Shown here: piece by piece, positions 25,533-32,428 of the stretch | How positions within the stretch are numbered: the stretch's first letter is position 1 | Layout of the letters: each line of letters opens with the position of its first letter | Assembly (NCBI GenBank): GCA_017848795.1 | Contig: JAFIHG010000043.1 | Coordinates: 53,181 to 117,180 of the forward strand | Direction: 5' to 3' | Length of the DNA: 64,000 nucleotides | DNA from: Candidatus Nanopelagicales bacterium | GTDB lineage: Bacteria > Actinomycetota > Actinomycetes > S36-B12 > CAIYMF01 | Made by a program: the position numbers and the translations under genes | The notes under the pieces: model-generated | The model's input: only the letters and a program-made list of their open reading frames with translations | Told to the model about the DNA's origin: nothing | Database searches by the model: none

Positions 25533-28082
25533 GTGCGCACCCTGGGCCGGATCCTCGGCGTCGTCGGCATCGTCGTGCTGCTGCTCGCGGTGATCGCGGT
25601 CTCCTACGGCGCGTGGACCGTACGCCGCTCCTTCCCGCAGACGACCGGCGAGATCCGGCTCGCCGGGCTGTCGGCCCCGGTCGAGGTGCTGCGCGACGAG
25701 CGGGGGATCCCGCAGCTGTACGCCGACAGCGCCGCCGACCTGTTCTATGCGCAGGGCTACGTGCATGCCCAGGACCGCTTCTACGAGATGGACTTCCGCC
25801 GCCACATCACCGCAGGCCGGCTCGCCGAGATGTTCGGTGCCAGCCAGGTCGACACCGACAAGTTCCTGCGCATCAGTGGCTGGCGCCACGTCGCCGAGCA
25901 GGAGCTGCCGCTGCTGGACGAGCGCACCCGGGCGATGCTGCAGTCGTACGCCGACGGGGTGAACGCCTACCTCGCCGACCACTCCGGCTCGTCCGCCTCA
26001 CTCGAGTACGCGGTCCTGGCGCTGCAGAACCCGGCGTACGAGATCGAGCCGTGGACACCGGTCGACTCGCTGGCGTGGCTCAAGGCGATGGCCTGGGACC
26101 TGCGCGGCAACATGGAGGACGAGATCGCGCGGGCCGTGATCTCCTCACGGGTCGGCCTCGCGCGTACCGCGCAGCTGTTCCCGCCGTACCCCTACGACCG
26201 CCACCGGCCCATCGTCGACGTCGGCAACGTGGTGGACGGGGTGTTCGACCAGGACGCCCCGGTGAGGGCAGCCGCGGCGGCCGCGCTGCTGCCGCGAGTC
26301 CCGACGGGGTCGCTGGGCGCGCTGCGGGCGGCCGGCAAGGCGATCGCGAGCACCGACAGCGTGCTCGGCCCGGCCGGTACCGGCATCGGGTCGAACTCCT
26401 GGGCCGTCGGCGCCGAGCACACCGTCACCGGCAAGCCGCTGCTCGCGAACGATCCGCACCTGGCCGCGATGATGCCGAGCATCTGGTACCAGATGGGCCT
26501 GCACTGCCGCACCGTGTCCGCGGACTGCCCGTACGACGTGGCCGGCTACACGTTCTCCGGCCTGCCCGGCGTCGTCATCGGTCACAACGGCCAGATCGCT
26601 TGGGGATTCACCAACCTCGGCCCGGACGTGACCGACCTCTATCTCGAGAAGCTGGACGGGGACTCGTACCTCGTCGGGGACACCCGCAAGCCGTTGCAGA
26701 CCCGCACCGAGGTGATCAAGGTCGCCGGAGGCGAGGACGTGACGATCACCGTGCGTTCCACCGAGCACGGACCGCTCGTGTCCGACGCCGACTCCACGCT
26801 GGCCGAGGTCGGCCGCGACGCCCCGGCGGGCCGGGCAGCACCGCCGCGCGGTACGGGGTACGCGGTCGCGTTGCGCTGGACCGCGCTGCAGCCGGGCCGG
26901 ACCATGGACGCGGTCGCCCTGCTGAACACGGCCCAGACGTGGGAGCAGTTCCGCGCCGCGGCGGCGCTGTTCGAGGTTCCGGCGCAGAACCTGCTGTACG
27001 CGTCCCGCGACGGGCACATCGGCTACCAGGCGCCGGGGAAGATCCCGATCCGCAGCGGCTACGACGGCAAGTACCCGGCGCACGGGTGGGACCCGGCCCA
27101 GGACTGGACGGGCTACATCCCGTTCCAGGCGCTGCCGAACGTGCTCGACCCGCAGGAAGGGTGGATCGTCACCGCGAACCAGGCGGCCATCCACCCCGGG
27201 TACGCCTACTTCCTCACCGACGACTGGTCGTACGGCGCACGCAGCCAGCGGATCGTCGACCTGCTGCAGCAGGCGGTCGACCGCGGGCCCGTCACGGCCG
27301 ACATGATGCGCGCCATCCAGTTCGACGCCTGGAACGAGAACGCCGCGTTCCTGGTGCCGCGGATCGCTGGTGCGCCGGTCGACGGGCTGGCCGCCGAGGG
27401 CCTGAAGCTCCTCGACGGGTGGGACTTCACGCAGCCGGCGGACTCAGCGGCGGCGGCGTACTTCAACGTGTTCTGGAAGAACCTGCTCGAGCGGACGTTC
27501 GACACGCAGCTGCCGGCGGACCACCGCGCCGACGGGGGCGACCGCTGGTTCACCGTCGTACGCAATCTCTGGGACTCGCCGCAGGACGCGTGGTGGGACG
27601 ACGCGCGTACGGCCGACAAGGTCGAGACCCGCGACGATGCCGTCGCAGCTGCGCTGGAGGCCGCCGCGGACGAGCTCGCCGGTCTGCAGGGCGCGGACCC
27701 GGCGCGCTGGCGGTGGGGGTCGCTGCACACGCTGCTGGTGCAGAACCAGTCGCTCGGCACCAGCGGCGTCTCGCTCGTCGAGCGGATCTTCAACCGGGGT
27801 CCGATCGAGACCTCCGGCGGCGACTCGATCGTCAACGCGACGGGGTGGACGGCGTACGAGGGCTACGAGGTCGACTGGGTCCCCTCCATGCGTATGGTGG
27901 TCGACCTCGCCGACCTGGACCGGTCGAGCTGGGTGAACCTGACCGGGAACTCGGGGCACGCGTACCACCGCAACTACGTCGACCAGCTCGACGCCTGGGC
28001 GAGCGGGCAGACCTTCCCCTTCCCGTTCAGCCGCGCCGCCGTGGACGCGGCGACCACCGATCGCCTCACCCTGCGCCCCTGA
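25533..28082 (+). CDS. Penicillin-acylase-family amidase (N-terminal nucleophile hydrolase)
   Basis: This 849-aa protein has an N-terminal hydrophobic anchor or signal (ILGVVGIVVLLLAVIAV). The alpha chain starts VEVLRDERGIPQLYA and contains YAQGYVHAQDRFYEMDF. The self-processing site is GTGIG-SNSWAV, giving the Ser287 nucleophile, followed by NDPHL. The C-terminal NLTGNSGHAYHRNYVDQL segment is typical. Members hydrolyse penicillin side chains, acyl-homoserine lactones or other N-acyl compounds; the substrate here cannot be assigned. The GTG at 25533 directly precedes the anchor and is preferred to the ORF's upstream end. It inserts between fmdB and 5-FCL. Confidence 0.87.
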   Translation: MRTLGRILGVVGIVVLLLAVIAVSYGAWTVRRSFPQTTGEIRLAGLSAPVEVLRDERGIPQLYADSAADLFYAQGYVHAQDRFYEMDFRRHITAGRLAEMFGASQVDTDKFLRISGWRHVAEQELPLLDERTRAMLQSYADGVNAYLADHSGSSASLEYAVLALQNPAYEIEPWTPVDSLAWLKAMAWDLRGNMEDEIARAVISSRVGLARTAQLFPPYPYDRHRPIVDVGNVVDGVFDQDAPVRAAAAAALLPRVPTGSLGALRAAGKAIASTDSVLGPAGTGIGSNSWAVGAEHTVTGKPLLANDPHLAAMMPSIWYQMGLHCRTVSADCPYDVAGYTFSGLPGVVIGHNGQIAWGFTNLGPDVTDLYLEKLDGDSYLVGDTRKPLQTRTEVIKVAGGEDVTITVRSTEHGPLVSDADSTLAEVGRDAPAGRAAPPRGTGYAVALRWTALQPGRTMDAVALLNTAQTWEQFRAAAALFEVPAQNLLYASRDGHIGYQAPGKIPIRSGYDGKYPAHGWDPAQDWTGYIPFQALPNVLDPQEGWIVTANQAAIHPGYAYFLTDDWSYGARSQRIVDLLQQAVDRGPVTADMMRAIQFDAWNENAAFLVPRIAGAPVDGLAAEGLKLLDGWDFTQPADSAAAAYFNVFWKNLLERTFDTQLPADHRADGGDRWFTVVRNLWDSPQDAWWDDARTADKVETRDDAVAAALEAAADELAGLQGADPARWRWGSLHTLLVQNQSLGTSGVSLVERIFNRGPIETSGGDSIVNATGWTAYEGYEVDWVPSMRMVVDLADLDRSSWVNLTGNSGHAYHRNYVDQLDAWASGQTFPFPFSRAAVDAATTDRLTLRP

Positions 28083-28084
28083 CG

Positions 28085-28133
28085 TCGACTGAATGTGGCA
28101 AGTTCAGGACGACCTTTTGCCACATTCAGTCGA
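28085..28133. terminator. 17-bp perfect inverted repeat between convergent genes
   Basis: Arms 28085-28101 (TCGACTGAATGTGGCAA) and 28117-28133 pair perfectly around a 15-nt loop. It starts just past the acylase stop and overlaps the last codons of the convergent 5-FCL gene. A short T run precedes the right arm. It is probably a two-way terminator. Confidence 0.65.
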
Positions 28134-28728
28134 AGCGGACGGAGGTCAGTCCGGTCGGGGTGAGGACGCGGTCGACGCGTGCGGCGAGGTCGTGGGGCTC
28201 GGCCGGTACGGCCGCGAGCATCTCGTCGTCGTGCACCACCGCGACCCGCAGTGGACCGTCGGGGTACGGCGGCAGCGTTGCCAGCAGCCGGTCGTAGTAC
28301 CCGCCGCCGCGACCGAGGCGTACGCCGGCGGGTGAGACCGCGAGGGCGGGTACGAGCAGCACGCTCGCGCCGGCGTCGAGCAGCCCCGGCGCGCCGTACC
28401 CCACGACCGGCGCGGCCGGCTCCGGCATTCCGAGCTCCCCACCCCGCGCGTGCTCGGCACCGTCGTCGACCGCCCAGCCGAGCCGGTCGCCGCGCACCAC
28501 GGGCAGCAGCACCGTCGTACCCAGGGCTCGCAGCACCTCGCGTGCCGGTCCGGTGCCGGGTTCCGTGCCGTACGACGTGTACGCCGCCACCACCTGGGCG
28601 CCGGTGCAGAGCGCGCGGATGCGGTCGGCAAGGTGCCGCCCGACGGCTTCCCGTTCGGAGCGCGAGCGGCGGCGACGGCGCGCCAGCAGGTCGGCGCGCA
28701 GGGCGGCCTTCGCGGATGACGGCTCCAC
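28126..28728 (-). CDS. 5-formyltetrahydrofolate cyclo-ligase
   Basis: This 200-aa ATP-dependent enzyme converts 5-formyl-THF to 5,10-methenyl-THF. The ATP/phosphate motif GVRLGRGGGYYDRLL and the N-terminal basic helix (AKAALRADLLARRRRRS) are characteristic. The GTG at 28728 is the best in-frame start. It is divergent from moeA with a 69-bp gap. The pair 5-FCL with moeA/rimJ/sepX is a conserved actinobacterial neighbourhood. Confidence 0.88.
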   Translation of the reverse strand: MEPSSAKAALRADLLARRRRRSRSEREAVGRHLADRIRALCTGAQVVAAYTSYGTEPGTGPAREVLRALGTTVLLPVVRGDRLGWAVDDGAEHARGGELGMPEPAAPVVGYGAPGLLDAGASVLLVPALAVSPAGVRLGRGGGYYDRLLATLPPYPDGPLRVAVVHDDEMLAAVPAEPHDLAARVDRVLTPTGLTSVRFD

Positions 28729-28784
28729 CCCGTCATGATCGCAGCGCGGCAGTCGGGCTCCCGTTCCTGCCCGGAGCCGCCGAC

Positions 28785-28790
28785 TAGGGT
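28785..28790 (+). promoter_or_regulatory. -10 box of a leaderless moeA promoter
   Basis: TAGGGT ends 7 bases before the GTG start at 28798. With no ribosome-binding site in between, this suggests leaderless transcription. Confidence 0.45.
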
Positions 28791-28797
28791 CGGGGTC

Positions 28798-30015
28798 GTG
28801 CGTAGCGTCGAGGACCATCTGCAGTCGGTACTGCGGGGAGTCGTGCCGCTCGACCCCATCGACGTCGGCCTGCTCGACGCACAGGGGTGCGTGCTCGCGG
28901 AGGACGTCACTGCGCCGTGGCCGTTGCCGTCGTTCGACAACTCGGCGATGGACGGGTACGCCGTACGCACGGCGGACGTCGAGGGCGCGAGCGGCGAGCA
29001 GCCCGTCACCCTGCGCGTGGTCGACGACGTCCCGGCCGGGTTCCGCTCCACGGCGACGCTGCGCGAGGGCGCCGCCATCCGCATCATGACCGGCGCCCCG
29101 ATACCCGAAGGCACAGAAGGCATCGTCCCGGTCGAGGACACCGACGGCGGCATGCCCGAGGTACGGATCGACGCGCCGGCGGCACCGGGCGCGCACATCC
29201 GGCGCGAGGGGGAGGACGTCGCGCGCGGCGACGTCGTGGCGACCGCAGGCACGGTCCTCGGCCCGCGTCAGATCGCCCTGCTCGCGGCGGTCGGTCGCGC
29301 ACGCGCGCTGGTGCACCCGCGGCCCCGGGTCGTGGTGATGTCGACCGGCAGCGAGCTCGTCGAGATCGGCGGTGCGCTGCGGCCGGGCCTGATCGCGGAT
29401 TCCAACGGACCGTCGATCGCGGCGGCCGCCGTCGAGGCGGGCGCCGTCGCCTACCGGGTGGGCCCGGTCAAGGACGACGCCCCGACCGTCCTGGCCGCGC
29501 TCGAGGACCAACTGGTACGCGCCGACCTGATCGTCACCACGGGCGGGGTGAGCGCGGGCGCGTACGACACCGTCAAGGCGGTGCTCTCGCGGATGGGCAG
29601 TGTCGAGTTCGGCAAGGTCGCGATGCAGCCGGGCATGCCGCAGGGGCACGGGACGCTCGGCCCGGACGCGACACCTATCTTCACGCTGCCCGGAAATCCG
29701 GTCTCGGCGTACGTGTCCTTCGAGGTGTTCGTGCGGCCGGTGATCCGGCGGATGCTCGGCCACAGCGAGGTCTACCGTCCTGTCGTACGCGCCGTCTGCA
29801 CCGAGAACCTGCGCAGCCCCAAGGACAAACGCCAGTTCGCACGAGGTCTGCTGACGATCGAGGACGGCCGTTACCTGGTACGGCCCGCCGGCGGTCAGGG
29901 CTCGCACATGCTGGGTGCGCTGGCGGCGACGAACGCGCTCATCGTCGTACCGGAGCCGGTGACCGAGGTGAAGGCGGGGGAGCCGGTGGCGGTACTGCGG
30001 CTGGATGAACCGTGA
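28798..30015 (+). CDS. moeA: MoeA-family protein (molybdopterin molybdotransferase / Glp gephyrin-like)
   Basis: This 405-aa protein shows full MoeA architecture: PLPSFDNSAMDGYAV near the N-terminus, the GAPIPEGTEGIVPVED and RREGEDV segments, VSTGSELVE, DSNGPSI, the TTGGVSAGAYD motif and FTLPGNPVSAYVSFEVFVRP. By family it inserts molybdate into molybdopterin. By position (5-FCL, moeA, rimJ-like, sepX) it corresponds to the MoeA paralogue called Glp in Corynebacterium, which works with the membrane protein GlpR/SepX at the divisome. The moaC insertion next door suggests cofactor synthesis may also apply. The two roles cannot be separated from sequence alone. Confidence 0.85.
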   Translation: MRSVEDHLQSVLRGVVPLDPIDVGLLDAQGCVLAEDVTAPWPLPSFDNSAMDGYAVRTADVEGASGEQPVTLRVVDDVPAGFRSTATLREGAAIRIMTGAPIPEGTEGIVPVEDTDGGMPEVRIDAPAAPGAHIRREGEDVARGDVVATAGTVLGPRQIALLAAVGRARALVHPRPRVVVMSTGSELVEIGGALRPGLIADSNGPSIAAAAVEAGAVAYRVGPVKDDAPTVLAALEDQLVRADLIVTTGGVSAGAYDTVKAVLSRMGSVEFGKVAMQPGMPQGHGTLGPDATPIFTLPGNPVSAYVSFEVFVRPVIRRMLGHSEVYRPVVRAVCTENLRSPKDKRQFARGLLTIEDGRYLVRPAGGQGSHMLGALAATNALIVVPEPVTEVKAGEPVAVLRLDEP

Positions 30016-30225
30016 GCGGGCGAGGAGTGAGCCGCTCCGGTGTCAGGGTCGGTGGTGAGGCGGGGCGGCGAGCCCCGCAGGCCGCGAGCCAGGGGACACC
30101 GTGAGCGGGCGAGGAGTGAGCCGCTCCGGTGTCAGGGTCGGTGGTGGGGTGCGGCGGCGAGCCCCGCAGGCCGCGAGCCAGGGGGCACCGTGAGCGGGGG
30201 AGGAGTGAGCCGCTCCGGTGTCGGG
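30012..30225 (+). repeat. 89-bp tandem repeat (2.4 copies) at the moeA-moaC junction
   Basis: Units begin at 30012, 30101 and 30190, each with GTGAGCGGG and AGGAGTGAGCCGCTCCGGTG. The third copy runs into the moaC coding start. The first GTGA overlaps the moeA stop. The period is exactly 89 bp, not a multiple of three. It looks like a recent duplication of the original moeA/moaC overlap that moved the moaC start away from moeA. Confidence 0.85.
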
Positions 30226-30696
30226 GCCGGGCGGGAGCTGACCCATCTCGACGAGTCCGGGGCGGCCCGGATGGTCGACGTGAGCGCCAAGGAGATCACT
30301 GTCCGCACGGCGACGGCGACCGGGCGGGTGATGGTGAGCGCCGAGGTTGTCGGGCTGCTGCGCGGCGGCGGTGTGCCCAAGGGTGACGCGCTGGCGGTCG
30401 CGCGGATCGCCGGCATCCAGGCGGCCAAACGCACGCCGGACCTGGTGCCGCTGTGCCATCCCATCGCGATCCACGGGGTCGAGGTCGACCTGCAGGTGGC
30501 CGACGACCACGTGGGCATCTCCGCGACGGTGCGCACCGCGGACCGTACGGGTGTGGAGATGGAGGCGCTGACCTGCGTGACGGTCGCTGCGCTCACGCTC
30601 ATCGACATGGTGAAGGCGGTCGACCCGTCCGCAATCGTGACCGACGTCCTGGTCGTGGAGAAGACAGGCGGCAAGACCGGGTACTGGCACCGGTGA
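30190..30696 (+). CDS. moaC: Cyclic pyranopterin monophosphate synthase (MoaC)
   Basis: This 168-aa molybdenum-cofactor enzyme carries the family core GAARMVDVSAKEITVRTA, KRTPDLVPLCHPI, GVEMEALTCVTVAALTLIDMVKAVD and VLVVEKTGGKTGYW. The GTG at 30190 heads the third copy of the 89-bp repeat; the same GTG-containing sequence occurs at 30012 and 30101, but those starts meet stops or shift frame. It is an extra member compared with the typical moeA-rimJ-sepX order, so it was probably inserted or retained here. Confidence 0.9.
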   Translation: MSGGGVSRSGVGAGRELTHLDESGAARMVDVSAKEITVRTATATGRVMVSAEVVGLLRGGGVPKGDALAVARIAGIQAAKRTPDLVPLCHPIAIHGVEVDLQVADDHVGISATVRTADRTGVEMEALTCVTVAALTLIDMVKAVDPSAIVTDVLVVEKTGGKTGYWHR

Positions 30697-30721
30697 AGAC
30701 GGCCGACGCCGTGACGGGGCG

Positions 30722-31327
30722 ATGACGCGCGCCTGGCCGGCGACGCTCCGCGACGGGCGGGTCGGGCTGCGTCCGATCCGGCAGCGCGACGCCGCCCGCT
30801 GGCGCGAGATCCGGGCCCGCAACACGGTCTGGCTGCGGCCCTGGGAGGCGACGAGCCCCGACCCGCTCGGCGAGACGCCGCCGACCTTCGGTGCGATGGT
30901 GCGCCGGTTGCGGGCCGAGGCGCGCCGGCGCCAGTCGCTGCCGTTCGTGATCACGTACGACGAGGTGATGGTCGGCCAGCTCACCGTCGGTGGGATCATG
31001 TACGGCTCGCTGCGCAGCGCGCACGTCGGCTACTGGATCGACGAGGCGTGGGCCGGGCGCGGGATCACGCCGACCGCGGTGGCCCTCGCCGTGGACCACT
31101 GCTTCGGTCCGCTCGCGCTGCACCGCGTCGAGATCAACGTACGTCCCGAGAACGAAGCGAGCCGGCGGGTCGCGGAGAAGCTGGGCTTCCGCTACGAAGG
31201 GCTGCGCAGCCGCTTCCTGCACATTGACGGTGACTGGCGCGACCACCGCGGCTACGCGCTCACCGCCGAGGAGGTGCCCGAGGGTCTGGGTGCGCGATGG
31301 CACGCGGCACGCCCTTTCGAACCCTGA
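30722..31327 (+). CDS. RimJ/RimL-like GNAT acetyltransferase
   Basis: This 201-aa N-acetyltransferase of the ribosomal-protein-alanine class has core strands GLRPIRQRDAARWREIRARN, VGQLTVGGIMYGS, an AcCoA-contact region SAHVGYWIDEAWAGRGITP, and the motif B helix HRVEINVRPENEASRRVAEKLGF. It sits between moeA/moaC and sepX, the order conserved in actinomycetes. Which protein it acetylates is unknown. It starts 26 bp after moaC. Confidence 0.87.
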   Translation: MTRAWPATLRDGRVGLRPIRQRDAARWREIRARNTVWLRPWEATSPDPLGETPPTFGAMVRRLRAEARRRQSLPFVITYDEVMVGQLTVGGIMYGSLRSAHVGYWIDEAWAGRGITPTAVALAVDHCFGPLALHRVEINVRPENEASRRVAEKLGFRYEGLRSRFLHIDGDWRDHRGYALTAEEVPEGLGARWHAARPFEP

Positions 31328-31405
31328 GCGTGGCCGGCGCGACACGCGCTGCGTCCCCGCGGCGGGTTGCCCGGTGATCGCCGCGCTTCCGCCTACTCTC
31401 GAGTC

Positions 31406-32428
31406 GTGCCCAGTGCTCTGCTGTTCGTGCTGCTCGGCGTGATGTGGGCGGTCGTGCTCGTGCCCATGTGGTTGCGCAAGCACGACGAGGCGAACGAGAG
31501 CCGTTCCATCGACCGGTTCTCCCGGGCGCTGCGTTCGCTGTCGTCGCGGCAGGGCAGGTCCGGCCAGGACGCGCAGACCGACGCGGCGGACACCGTCGTC
31601 GTGGAGCGCGGCGCGGTTCCGGCCCGCCGGGAGGTCATGATGCCCGGCCGTCCGCGGGGTGCGCAGGACGTGCAGGTGTCCGTGTACGGCCCGCCGGCGA
31701 CGGCCCGTCGTGAACCGAGGCGCCGGGCGCGCGGTCCGGCGGCCCGCCGGCGACGGCTGGTGGCCGTGCTGCTCGTCGTGGCGGCGCTCGTCCTGGCCGC
31801 CGGTCTGCTGCAGCGGCTGCCGATCTGGGCCGCTGCCGTTCCTGCCGTACTGGCGGTGCTGGTGCTGGTGAACGGCCGGCGCCAGGCCGCGCGGCGCGCG
31901 GAGATGGAGCGGCGCCGGGCGCGGCGCGCCGTGCTGTCGGACGCTGCCCGGGTCGCCGCGCAGCACTACGCGGCGACCGGCCGTGGCCCGGCCCCGGAGG
32001 CATCGTTCCCGGAGGCGGCGCCGCGGGAGGAGCCGGTGGTGGTCGAGGAGGAGCTCGCCGACGACCCGTCCTGGCACGCCATCGCCACGACCCTGCCGAC
32101 GTACGTGACGGCCCCCGCGGCGACCAAGGTGCCGCGGGTGATCGACCGGACCACGAGTGCGGGCGGCTGGGGCGCGGCCATGGTGGAGCAGGCGCGCCGT
32201 ACCCGTCAGGTGCAGCCGGACGAGGACTCGGGCATGCGCGTCGAGTCGTTCGAGATCGCGGTACCGCGTCCGCCCTCGCCGTCCGAGGAGTTCGCGGCCG
32301 AGTACGTCGACCCGCGCGCCGGCAGCGCCGAGCTCGATGCCACCGACGACGAGGCGGCGCTCGCGGCGCTGCTCGACGACCCGCGTACCGGTGTCCGCGG
32401 GCGCACCTTCCGGCGCGCTGCCGGTTGA
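31406..32428 (+). CDS. sepX: SepX/GlpR-type divisome membrane protein
   Basis: This 340-aa protein starts with a single N-terminal transmembrane helix (SALLFVLLGVMWAVVLVPMWL). The conserved KHDEANESRSIDRFSRALRSL segment follows, then a second hydrophobic stretch (RLVAVLLVVAALVLAAGLLQRL, IWAAAVPAVLAVLVLV) and a long acidic disordered cytoplasmic tail. This is the layout of SepX (Streptomyces) and GlpR (Corynebacterium), partners of a MoeA-like protein in division and growth. The start is GTG at 31406, 6 bases after TACTCT, so it is probably leaderless. The read-through tail of the element's recombinase is antisense to its 3' half. Confidence 0.82.
   Translation: MPSALLFVLLGVMWAVVLVPMWLRKHDEANESRSIDRFSRALRSLSSRQGRSGQDAQTDAADTVVVERGAVPARREVMMPGRPRGAQDVQVSVYGPPATARREPRRRARGPAARRRRLVAVLLVVAALVLAAGLLQRLPIWAAAVPAVLAVLVLVNGRRQAARRAEMERRRARRAVLSDAARVAAQHYAATGRGPAPEASFPEAAPREEPVVVEEELADDPSWHAIATTLPTYVTAPAATKVPRVIDRTTSAGGWGAAMVEQARRTRQVQPDEDSGMRVESFEIAVPRPPSPSEEFAAEYVDPRAGSAELDATDDEAALAALLDDPRTGVRGRTFRRAAG

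Noticed and set aside
30012..30225. CRISPR-like repeat array
   Set aside because: The units abut without spacers, have period 89 and copy a coding start. No cas genes are present.
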